The position numbers were made by a program, and so were the translations under genes. 15,148 nt of DNA from Cerioporus squamosus (taxonomy: Eukaryota > Basidiomycota > Agaricomycetes > Polyporales > Polyporaceae), in contig JABYQS010000701.1 in assembly GCA_022592435.1 (NCBI GenBank), positions 1 to 15,148 of the forward strand, written 5' to 3'. Below the pieces are notes generated by a model that was given only the letters and a program-made list of their open reading frames with translations, did not search any database and was not told the origin of the DNA. Of the stretch, positions 7,190 through 15,148 are shown piece by piece; the first letter of the stretch is position 1, and each line of letters opens with the position of its first letter.

Positions 7190-7984
7190 GTGTTGTTGCA
7201 TTTCTCGCTGCGGGCACGGACGATCGGCGGATGCGGCTATCGGGTACGACACGTGCGATTGGCAGGCATGCGGCCGCTCGGGGATCGCTGGGAGGAAGCT
7301 GCTCCGGGCGAAGCGAATACTTCCGTCCAGAGCACGAATCCTGACCTTAGGGTGTTTTGTGGGTACATTTGGTGGGTGGGTGGCGTTCTCGGGTGTTCTG
7401 TGGGTATGTAGGGCAGATGCGGGTGTTCTCTGGTATGTTCAGCAGGTGGGTGGGTGGATGTTCTCTGGGCGGGCTCTCTGGGAGTTTAGGGCGGATGTGT
7501 CGCACGCGCTCGACCCTCTTGACAGACAGACTTGGCTATACAGGATCATGCTCGGGGTACGTCGTTCATATTCTACTACTCATCCTACGTCTACAGGTCA
7601 TGCTCGTCAGCTGGGAGGGCAGGAACTTGGAGAGACGGCGGGGAGAGCTGGGACAGGTGCACCGAAGGGATGGCGCCGAAACGGCAGTTCTTCGCTTCTT
7701 CGCATACTAACCGTGCCAGCTTAGCCACGTAGGGACGTCTGGAGCCGCCGGATGGCCGCATTCATGTACTTGCGGCAGAGAATATATGTGTTTCCGCCGA
7801 TATCCTGCTAGTGTAACTTTATAGCAGCAGGCGAGACAACAAGGAGCTTAAATCGAATCACGCTCGGCACAGCATGCCAGCGCTCTCTATTCAACCACCA
7901 CAATCTCAGGAACACAAACCCGGGAGCACTACGTACTCGACATGCCGAACACCAGGAGTCGCTACAGCGACACAAAGGACACCT
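7190..7984. other. Convergent 3' spacer between LENG1-like gene and gene H copy 2
   Basis: This region holds the 3' ends of two genes pointing toward each other. No protein gene is supported. It contains a G/T-rich repetitive tract (7350-7460). The last ~250 bp are more A/T-rich and may hold the gene H 3' UTR on the minus strand. Its copy 1 counterpart would lie left of the window, so conservation cannot be tested here. The junction between the two repeat copies may lie in or near this spacer. Confidence 0.5.
7350..7460 (+). repeat. G/T-rich imperfect repeats
   Basis: Units beginning gggtgttyt recur at 7350, 7391 and 7421, each followed by a (tg)ggta-type end, and GGTGGGTGGGTGG tracts occur at about 7372-7383 and 7445-7457. 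Several closely spaced runs of three G on the plus strand could form a G-quadruplex. The tract lies 160-270 bp past the LENG1-like stop codon, likely in its 3' UTR or just beyond. Confidence 0.5.
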
Positions 7985-9191
7985 TCAAGCCCTCATCTTC
8001 CGCTTCCACTTGCCAGTACCCTCCGCAGCAACTACCCACTCCTCGATAGGATCCGACTCGACCGCCTCCACCGGATCCCACGCGTTCTCGATTGGGTCGG
8101 ATTCGTCCTCTCGCCCCTCGGGCACGTAGTACCGGTCGATCCTGTCGTGCGTCGGGACGGCCCTCTGACGCTTCACGGAAGGCTCGCCACGGTGCTTTGT
8201 CGGCGAGACCGCGATGAAGGGCGCAGTCGTGAGGCCACGGCGGCTGCCGCGGAGCATGCGGCTGCGCGACTTCTTCGTGTCCGAGCGCTGCATGCGCGAG
8301 AGCGCATCCGGATGTGGCGCGTCTGCGATGGGCAGCTCGTAGCACGGCATGAGGGTGATGGGACGAAGGACGACCTCCTTCGGACGCGGTGTAGACATGT
8401 CCGGAGGGCGGGAGAAGTTAACCGGTGGGAGCTTGAAGTCGAAGTGGACGCCGTGCATGGATGATGCCTCCAGCCGCTTGCCGGGGAAGACTCTGCGCGG
8501 GCAACGCTCCGCCCTGCGCTTGTCGTCGGTGGTCGCATCGGCAAAGTAGATCTCACCGGCCTCCCACTTCCTCTTCAGCTCCTTCACCTTCTCGATGGCG
8601 CCCACGTTGCTCGGGTGAGCAAAGACCCTCGTCGGCGGGAAGCCAACGATCTTGTGCCCGGCCCCGACCATCTTCGCATATGTATCCTTTGTCCAGCCCA
8701 CCCGGACGGCCGGGAGACCCTTGGTACGTGCAGCTAAGCACTCGGCATCGTCAGCATACAAGCTCACGCTCTCAGCCACCCCTGCACGTACCGAGTGCGT
8801 TCTCTACGACTGCGGTCAGTTCACGTCGGGCTTGCTGGAGCTCCTGGTTTCCTGGGACCGTGTCTTCAGCGCGCGGCTGCACCAGTTGGAAACGGTCTCG
8901 GGGGAGCGGCATTGACAGCGGTGATGAGTGTGGCAAAGGGGATAGTCAGGTGCAACAGTAGAGACGGAGGTGAGAGACACGTCTGAGCGACGAACTCCAG
9001 GTTTTCTGACAGGTTAGAGGTAAGTCTGGGCTTCAGCCTCGCGTACTTTTCGTTAATACAGACTTGGAACAGGCTTCCGAACAACTCCCGCCTGCAGGAG
9101 CCGGTGTCTGCTCTCGACTACCGGCGGCGATTGATTGCGCTTTTGCCCGTTGCTGTTGCAGAGCAGTTAAGACCCAGCCAGGTACGTTCAT
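7985..9191 (-). CDS. Gene H copy 2, unknown basic protein, exon 2 frameshifted
   Basis: Minus-strand exons are 9047-9191, 8792-8982 and 7985-8733, with introns 8983-9046 and 8734-8791. The layout and splice sites match copy 1. Exon 3 is fully open to TGA at 7985-7987. Exon 2 has an extra G in the run 8900-8904 and another in 8938-8941 relative to copy 1, breaking the frame. Without these, the gene model is 360 codons. The protein would be hydrophilic and basic. It has Gln/Arg-rich helical stretches in the first 110 residues, a VKELKRKWEAGE helix, basic clusters such as TKKSRSRMLRGSRRG and KWKRKMRA (possible nuclear signals), and a doubled SDPIE motif near the acidic C-terminal region. I recognise no family and no catalytic motif. 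It is divergent from cyclophilin copy 2 and convergent with the LENG1-like gene. Confidence 0.65.
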
Positions 9192-11592
9192 GCTCAGAGT
9201 GTTCCGATCAGATGTATGTGGATGACCACTGATCCGTAGACGTCTCGCCAGGGTTGGAATCATTGCCCGTCCTGAGCTGTCAAGATGGCTCCCGCTTCAC
9301 GCACTCTCACCTTGGCCCGAGGCTCTTCCTGCCGACTCGGAACGGTCATGTTCGTGTAGACAGTCCCTTGTGTAGCGCTGTCCCCCTAGGTCGACCTGCG
9401 GGCCCCACTCCATGCGGATGGGAGTCACTGGCCCATGGTTCGAACTTCGAAGTACGGCAACACCGAAATGCGGACACTAGGACAACAATCCTGTTCAAGG
9501 TTCCGCGGCCATCAGTGCACAGCAAGAGTTCTTCGGACTCTCAGAGGACTTCCGCCGGTTGTGCCGGCTCGATCCGGCCCTCGGGTCTTGTGCAACAGGT
9601 TCACCGTTTTGCTAACCACGCATGACAGCGGACCGGTGTTCGTGCAGTAGTTCGCTTCCTCCGTGCGTGACTCTGATGCGGGTTGATTGTCATCGCGAGC
9701 ACGGCTTGTCGTCATTCCCTCTGTAAGTTTCCAGCATGGTTTTACTGTAGTCTGAGCCTGCAGACTGCCAGAGACACGGCCATGGGTACCGCATCTTAAG
9801 ACGCAGGCCACAGAAGACGCATGCGCAACACATGCACATGCAGACTCCCAGGCCCCGGGTGTCTACGGGTTGCAGGTCTCGGACCTGTTCGCTCACGGCA
9901 ACGCGTGACAGCAAGCACACGCGCAACAGTTCGCCTCTTCTTTGGGGATGCTGACAGTTTCGCGGATAGTCACTAGACGGCGGCTTCGCAGAATGGCAAG
10001 CCTGAGGACCATGACAGCGGCCAGTCCAAGTGTCGTCTGGTGCACTGTCCAGCATATGACTGACCTCATTTTCCAGGAGAGCTGCTTAGACTCATGCAGC
10101 CTTGTACGAACACATGCCGGCCCGTGCAAGACTCCGAGTCCCAGTCGGGAAGTTGAAAATTCCCGTCTGAACAGCCTGAGAATGTCGTGCACACCCCGCT
10201 CCTTCCATGCATAGGATGGCCAACCGTACAGCTCGAATATTCAGAGAGTTATGTGTACAAAGTAGGACTTCTCCGAGACGGCCGCATGCTTACCCACGAA
10301 TGTCATGGTGCCGGCGGGCTATTCGCACTCACCGCTACCGCCAATACAACATTCCTTGCCCTTCAGCTGACGCAGCGATGCTCTTCGGGCTTTTGTGCGA
10401 ATGCAATATTCTCCGGCTCCATAGCAAGACATGGACCGTCGCTGGCGCATGTCCAGATTCCGCAGACTCCGTATGCATGGAAAGTCACCCGACTCGATGG
10501 TACTTACTATCCGGAGTCTGCCGCTGCATGCCAGTGCAGGTGCCCAGCCACGGCGACCTCGAGTTGTGCCGCAGGTTCCGAAGAGCCTGATCGGTACCGT
10601 TCAATCCGAGTAGAAGGTTGATTGCAGTCGGACTCGGACGGACGTGGCACTCGACATCAAGTCCGGCAGAGACCCTGTGTTTCCGAGCACAGCGACTGCT
10701 CCTGTTGCTTGGATGCAGGCCTGGCCGGTTAGACAGGCTACGGCGTACGCGGCCTCAGCTCAGGTAAGTACCAGCTCAGGAGCGCACTGGCACTCGAGAG
10801 CGTCAGGAACACCCTCAGCATCCGGTCTCTCTGAGTGCCAAAATGGTCACTCCACCACCGCACGCCGTCCGCAAAGCCCGACAACACCGCTCGGCCAAGA
10901 TGCCGGGCGGCAGGCGCACAAGATGCATATGCAGTCTCTGCAGACTGCAGCGTGAGCATCGTGCAGAGGCCGTGCATCGCATGAAGTGATTCGGGACCTC
11001 GAATGCAGGCTCCAAGGCAGCCGCAACAGCTCAATATCAAATCCGAAGGAGCACTCTTGTCGGGTGCATACAGGTCGTCAACACGACCTCCTCAACACGT
11101 GTCTGCGGGGCTCACTGTCGTTCTGACGGCACGCAAGGGTCGTTGAAGCACACGCGGTCGCAGGCAACACGAACATACGGGCGGAAATGACTGGTATTAT
11201 CGTCGCCGGCCACACCGTCACTGTCATGGTGCAACTACTACGCTCACTGTCTACTTACTTATTCGATCTATTCGGTAGAACGCGCGCGTGTGTACGAGAC
11301 GCCAAGCTCGCAAGGTTCAATGGCCACGCACGGTGCGTGCCATCGTCGATGCGGTATGCGGCGTCACAACGTCCAGGCTGAGCCGACGGTACGTCCAACC
11401 AGGTGGGTGCCCAACCATCCGCGCAGCCCGCAGCCCGCGATCGGCCGCAACCCGAGCTGATCGCTCTCGAGGTTGCACATCCAAGCAGCGAGCGTGCTGC
11501 CGGTGACATCGCCTGCGCAGAGAACGTGCGTGAGTCGGCGGACGTGGCTCTGGCGTCCGGGCGCGGGTCGGGTGTGTTCGGAGAGGAGAGGC
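9192..11592. other. Non-genic, highly conserved block of copy 2
   Basis: Counterpart of 752-2676. It has no supported gene. Apart from the 457-bp segment at 9545-10004 and an 11-bp insertion near 10945-10960, it is almost identical to copy 1. The 11-bp insertion breaks the frames open in copy 1, arguing against coding. A short slippage-like duplication, TTCGAACTTCGAA, occurs near 9440-9452 and is absent from copy 1. Confidence 0.55.
9545..10004. other. ~457-bp segment present only in copy 2
   Basis: Left of it, copy 2 and copy 1 share ...ggactctcag (ends at 9544 and 1098). Right of it they share aggaccatgacagcgg (starts at 10005 and 1102). In copy 2 the segment begins AGGACTTCC and is followed by AGGACC, so AGGAC flanks it as a direct repeat. 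Copy 1 has three different bases (tct) at the join. No terminal inverted repeats and no convincing protein frame are seen. Either copy 1 lost it between short repeats, or copy 2 gained it with a 5-bp target duplication. Composition resembles the surroundings, favouring deletion in copy 1. Confidence 0.6.
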
Positions 11593-12014
11593 TATAAGCT
11601 GGCTGGCGAGGTGAGCGACCGGCCACATCGCACTTCTCCCCTACCTTGCTCCGACCGCCCCTTCTGCTGCCCGCCTCGCTCACCTGTGGTAAGTCTCACA
11701 TTGTTGCGCGTCACTTCTCACTGACAGCTCTTCGCAGGTTGCTGCGCTGCGTTCCCGTGCTCTGCGCGATGCGGAAGGGGACGTTGGGCTCCTGGGTAAG
11801 CACATCTTCGCTCACCCGTGGTGAGTCTCACCTCCTTGTGCGTCTTCTCTCGCAGATTGCTCGTCGCAGGTTGTTGCGGTGCGCCCCTGCTCGCTGCGTG
11901 ACGCTAGGGAGATCTGAGGGTAAGCATTGTCAGTACGCATGCCCACAGACGAGAGGTACTGACGTAAACGTTGCAGGACTCGACCGGGCGGCCGTCGAAC
12001 TGACTGCTCTCTAG
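11593..12014 (+). ncRNA. Candidate TATA-driven spliced transcript, coding status unclear (copy 2)
   Basis: Copy of 2677-3098. The TATAA box is at 11593-11597. The strongest intron is 11920-11976, with gtaagc donor, TACTGAC branch site and ttgcag acceptor, the same 57-nt length as in copy 1. The internal ~100-bp exon-intron repeat is kept, and the second unit reads gtgagt where copy 1 has gtgtgt. Exon differences from copy 1 number about ten and are almost all non-synonymous in the frame that stays open through the junctions, so that frame is probably not translated. Confidence 0.35.
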
Positions 12015-13112
12015 GGTCGAGCTCGCTGACGCCTCCGTAGCATGCTGACTCGGAGAGTGGCGAGGCGTAATGCTGGAGAGTGTTGGCGGAAGCGCTTTCG
12101 AGAGGAGAGTGTGGTAGGTCGGACATGGACTGCCGTGATGGGGTTGTATGCGAGCGAGGAGCAGAGGAAGGTGCGTGAACGTACCTGTAGATGCATGTAG
12201 TGTACCAAGCGCGGTCAATCGTGACCGGCCGTGCACGTGAAGTGTCGCGGCGCGGCGAGTCCGTGAGCTCACAAGGTGCGGACAGGACGAGGGCGGGGTG
12301 ACGCAGAGAGGCGGGAAAAACGGAGCGGGCGAGTTCGGTACCGAGAGCCTGAGGTGAGCGGAGCTGCGCGCGTGGAGCCAGGAGCGCTGCGTAGGCCCGA
12401 GAGATGGACTGTGTACAGTGAGCCAGGGCGGAAATGCAAGCAGGCGAAGGGTGGAACGGTGTCATAGGTCGGTGCGTGCAGCGGGGTGGTGGGACAGGGT
12501 CGGGAGCCTGGAGGGGAGCACATAGTAGTATAAGAACTCACCTGTACGCGCGAGCAATAATCCTACTTGTGCGTCCAACCTCCGAGTCTCTGTCAGGACA
12601 CCTCAGTCTTGGACGCTCGCACTCTGAGCGCTGCAGCGCGACGTACAGCTTGCGGGCGCATACAGTCGGGTGCGGGGAGGCTTGTATGCGCAAGAGACGG
12701 GGCACGTCGTCAAGGCAGGAGACTGTGCGCGGGCACACCGGCGAAGGCGGACGAGAGGACAGCGCACAGGCTGAGTATGAGAGCACCAGAGGGGAGCACC
12801 AGCGGCGAAGAGGCCGAGCTCAGAGGAGGTCGAGCGCGAGCCAGGTTGTGAGCGAGACAGGCCGTGAGCAAGGCGGGTGCGTGCAGGAGAGCGCAGCAGC
12901 GGTCTGGACGGGCGCACACAGCGAGAGGAGGGACGTGTGCGCCCACCGTGAGCCGCGAGGAGAAGGGATGGCCGGGGACCCGCACCAGGCAGCCGGCAAC
13001 GAGCGAGTGCGCAAGATGTCATCGCCGGAAACGGCCGCGCGAGGGGAGGACAAGTCGTCCATCTCGCAAGCCCGTCTCTCCCCCTCCCTCGCCAAATAGC
13101 CTCGCCCCAGCG
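12015..13112. other. Intergenic region upstream of cyclophilin copy 2, no supported gene
   Basis: Counterpart of 3099-4204. It is strongly diverged with indels between about 12140 and 12540 and better matched after 12540. Long overlapping Arg/Ser-rich frames on both strands are composition artefacts. The donor-like minus-strand sites acag/gtgagt (near 12540) and cag/gtac (near 12183) are conserved with copy 1. The C/T-rich cyclophilin start region begins near 13060-13075. Confidence 0.45.
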
Positions 13113-13181
13113 ATGCCTCCCCCGCCTCCCCAGCTGCCCGCCTCCTGTCCCATCCTCTCCACTGCCTGCGCCGTCAAGTAA
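13113..13181 (+). promoter_or_regulatory. 22-codon upstream ORF overlapping the cyclophilin start (copy 2)
   Basis: It has the same length and the same TAATG stop/start overlap as 4205-4273, with two substitutions. Preservation of the overlap in a flank that carries indels between the copies just upstream (cgcccaaata / cgccaaata) is suggestive but not proof of function. Confidence 0.35.
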
Positions 13182-14041
13182 TGGCTTCCCAGGACCAAGC
13201 CCGCGCTAGAGCTCGCTCCGCCTCGGGCCCCGACGTCTTTGTGTGTTCCTCTCCTCTCCTCTCTGCTTGTGCTCGCTGACGGTGCTGCTGCAGTTCGACA
13301 TCGAGATCGACGGCATGCCCACCGGTCGCATCGTCTTTCGCCTCTTCGACGCCGTCTGCCCCATCACCGCACGCAACTTCCGCGAGCTCGCGACTGGCGA
13401 GAACGGCTACGGCTACTCCCAGTCCTATATCCACCGCGTCGTCCCCCAGGTGCGCTCGGCGCTCGCGCCCTTGTCCGCATCTGATCCCAGGCTTACCATC
13501 TTCCTCCTACTGCTACCGTACCATCACCGCAGTTCCACATACAGGGCGGAGACATCGTCGAGGGAAACGGCACAACCGGGCGGTCCATCTACGGCCCCAC
13601 ATTCCCTGGTGCGTATCCTCTTCCGCAGTGCGCATCCCCTCAAGCGGCCGCTCATACGCCCTCTGTCAACTGCACTGCATCGCACCTCACTCCGACTGCG
13701 CTGCTGCAGATGAGAACTTCCGCATACCGCACGACCGCCCCGGCCTCCTCTCCATGGCCAATCGCGGCCCGCACACCAACTCCTCACAGGTGCGTCCCGC
13801 TTCCCTTCTCGCGTCCTCCCTGCTCCCACTCGCTTCCGCGTTCCCGGTCGACGTCACGCTGACCGCACCCGCAGTTCTTCATCACGACCGTCCCCGCACC
13901 GTGGTGCGACATGCGGAACGTCGTCTTTGGCGAGGTCGTCCGTGGATGGACGTCGTCCGCCGGATCGAGTCCTACGCGTCGGACCATATCCTCTACAAGC
14001 CGTCCGTCGACATCCTCATCGCGCGCTGCGGCACCGTATGA
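13181..14041 (+). CDS. Cyclophilin copy 2, single-base frameshift in last exon
   Basis: Exons are 13181-13240, 13294-13449, 13533-13608, 13710-13789 and 13875-14041, matching copy 1 in every junction. Within exons I count eleven substitutions. Ten are synonymous and one changes R6 to Q, so both copies have been under strong selection. One G is missing at 13944-13945 (cgtggatgg against cgtgggatgg), after residue 148. As written, the last ~31 residues of the fold are replaced by an unrelated tail reading on to 14288. The missing base is in a G run and may be a sequencing error; otherwise this is a very recent null copy. Intron lengths are 53, 83, 101 and 85 nt against 54, 77, 122 and 86 in copy 1. 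The intron 1 donor is gtgtgt rather than gtatgt. Confidence 0.85.
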
Positions 14042-14328
14042 CCCCGCCCACGCTCGGACGCGCCCGTTTCCTCGTCATCTATCGTCTGAATATCTCTTCG
14101 ACATGCATTGTATCATATCGCATACCGCACCACGTCTCTCTTGCCTATCATCTTTCGTTCGACCCTCCCTCGGGCTTCTATCCACGACATGCTTGCCTTT
14201 CCTGCTCCCTGCTCGTCTCCACTCTCACCTCCGAGTTTCACGTTTCACCTGCTGCACCCGCACTGCACTCTTCCCCGTGCGCACGTAGACACCCAAAATA
14301 ACTCCCGTGTCCAAATGTACTGTAGCTA

Positions 14329-14346
14329 ATTGCCTGCTCGGGCAAT
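14329..14346 (+). terminator. Conserved hairpin in cyclophilin 3' region (copy 2)
   Basis: ATTGCC and GGCAAT enclose the loop TGCTCG. Stem arms and the upstream TGTAGCTA are identical to copy 1, while the loop and flanks differ. Confidence 0.3.
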
Positions 14347-14490
14347 AATCATTGAGAACCACGCACCGTGCGCTCATCTTCCCTCTGTCCATCGACGTTA
14401 CCTTGCTGCGTCGAGCAATACAAACTGCGTCCGCCTCTCGAAGCACTGCGGTCCTGGCTTGGCGCGTTTCGCTACTCGCGCTCGTATGTT

Positions 14491-14624
14491 TTCTATCTGA
14501 GATCTGTGGTGCGAGAAAAGCGTGCGAGTGCGAGCATGGCATTGTACCCCTTGCCACAAGTGTTGGTACAGACCCCGGCCATCGCACGCTTGGCGGCGCA
14601 TTCCGTATGGTTTCTATCTGAGAT
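14491..14624 (+). promoter_or_regulatory. Pair of TTCTATCTGAGAT elements upstream of LENG1-like gene (copy 2)
   Basis: The elements sit at 14491-14503 and 14612-14624, 121 bp apart (128 bp in copy 1). The 13-mers are exact matches, although the sequence between them has diverged and changed length. Confidence 0.3.
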
Positions 14625-14653
14625 TCCTCTGAGGACCCTGCGCGTGCGCGGAA

Positions 14654-14668
14654 CAAGTACAGTACTTG
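14654..14668. promoter_or_regulatory. 15-bp perfect palindrome (copy 2)
   Basis: CAAGTAC-A-GTACTTG, identical to 5743-5757, at about the same distance upstream of the LENG1-like ATG. Confidence 0.25.
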
Positions 14669-15030
14669 ACAGGCACGGCGCACGCTATAGCGACGCGGAC
14701 GAACCCGGGGATGTCGGGCTCGGCCATGAGCTTCGAGTCAGGTTTATGTGGACGCCGGATGGGCTCTGACATTCGACTTGCCCAGGCCGGCCAGAACGCG
14801 TCAGTCTCAGTCTGCCAGTACCGAGGATCATCGATCAGGTCGATGGACTCCGTCCTGAACGGAGGACCCCGTATGGAAAGCGAAACGCCCGGCTCGCGTG
14901 GAGATCGCTGGCGGGAGCGCACATGCGTCGAACGCTCTTGGACTCGTACCTCACGCTTACCGTCCTGCTTGCTGCTTGCTTTCCCTAGGCATCACACAGC
15001 GCAAGCGCGGCCAAGCACACATAGCGGACG

Positions 15031-15148
15031 ATGGGGAAGCTCAACATCGCCCACCACAAGTCGTACCACCCCTACAGGCGGGACAACATCGAGCGCGTGC
15101 GCAAGGACGAGGAGGAGGCGCGCCAGCGGAGGCCGTCGAGGAGGGGCG
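15031..15148 (+). CDS. LENG1-family protein copy 2, first exon only, cut by window end
   Basis: The first ~32 codons are identical to the copy at 6123, covering the KSYHPYRRDNI and VRKDEEEARQ parts of the Cir_N domain. One base is missing near 15127-15129 (cagcggagg against cagcgcgagg), which breaks the frame at about residue 33. The rest lies beyond the window. As with the other copy 2 genes, the lesion is a single base and could be a sequencing error. Confidence 0.75.
   Translation, partial: MGKLNIAHHKSYHPYRRDNIERVRKDEEEARQRRPSRRG

Larger units (their letters stand above)
14042..15030. other. Cyclophilin 3' flank and LENG1-like promoter region (copy 2)
   Basis: No gene is supported. To about 14620 it is strongly diverged from copy 1. 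From there to 15030 it is close to copy 1, but short deletions occur near 14867 and 14985-14993. It keeps the hairpin (14329-14346), the paired TTCTATCTGAGAT elements (14491-14503 and 14612-14624), the palindrome CAAGTACAGTACTTG (14654-14668) and the CTCCGT/ACGGAG hairpin (14848-14864). Confidence 0.5.
8443..15148. repeat. Copy 2 of the ~8.9 kb direct repeat
   Basis: This is the head-to-tail partner of 1-6241, with the same gene order. It has an extra 457 bp at 9545-10004, an extra 11 bp near 10945-10960 and many small indels in introns and 3' flanks. By eye, divergence is very low in 8920-12015, high around 12140-12540 and in 14042-14620, and low again in 14620-15148. The repeat runs off the right edge inside the LENG1-like gene. 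Confidence 0.95.

Noticed and set aside
7053..7724. 223-codon plus-strand frame overlapping the LENG1-like 3' end
   Set aside because: It lies in another frame over exon 3, then runs through the G/T repeat; no family resemblance or splice logic.
9434..9452. GGTTCGAAC resembling a tRNA T-loop
   Set aside because: No acceptor stem, D-arm or anticodon arm can be placed around it; it is part of a short TTCGAA slippage duplication.
9545..10004. Insertion sequence or terminal-inverted-repeat transposon in copy 2
   Set aside because: No inverted termini, no transposase frame and composition like the surroundings; kept only as a presence/absence segment.

Overview
The window looks like nuclear DNA of a filamentous basidiomycete (Agaricomycetes, possibly a polypore-type mushroom; inferred). 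It is GC-rich. The recognisable genes are cut by short introns of about 50-120 nt with GTRNGY donors, CTRAC-like branch points and YAG acceptors, and coding third positions favour C/G. There is no bacterial operon structure, no rRNA or tRNA, no CRISPR array and no recognisable transposon protein.

The dominant feature is an ~8.9 kb unit present twice in head-to-tail order. Positions 1-6241 align with 8443-15148, and both window edges cut through a copy. The unit reads: gene H (minus strand, unknown protein), a ~3.4 kb region without a convincing protein gene, a five-exon cyclophilin gene (plus), a three-exon LENG1/Cir_N-family gene (plus), and a G-rich spacer leading to the next gene H. Copy 1 supplies the intact cyclophilin (4273-5151) and the intact LENG1-like gene (6123-7189). 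Copy 2 supplies the 3' end of gene H (7985-9191), a cyclophilin with a one-base frameshift (13181-14041) and only the first 118 bases of LENG1 (from 15031).

The copies differ unevenly. Coding exons differ mainly by synonymous changes, introns and 3' flanks differ a lot, and a non-genic block (about 480-3100 against 8920-12015) is nearly identical. All six coding indels are single bases, and five of them lie in homopolymer runs. This fits two explanations: a real tandem duplication read with some sequencing error, or two haplotypes of a dikaryon laid end to end by the assembler. A 457-bp segment is present only in copy 2.

The genes show no obvious shared pathway: a peptidyl-prolyl isomerase, a probable splicing-associated protein and an orphan basic protein. 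Gene H and cyclophilin are divergent, with the conserved non-genic block between them. That block holds a candidate TATA-driven spliced transcript (2677-3098 and 11593-12014) with no convincing reading frame. It and the conserved block are the most interesting unexplained parts of the window. I see no clear sign of a new defence, mobile or biosynthetic system.
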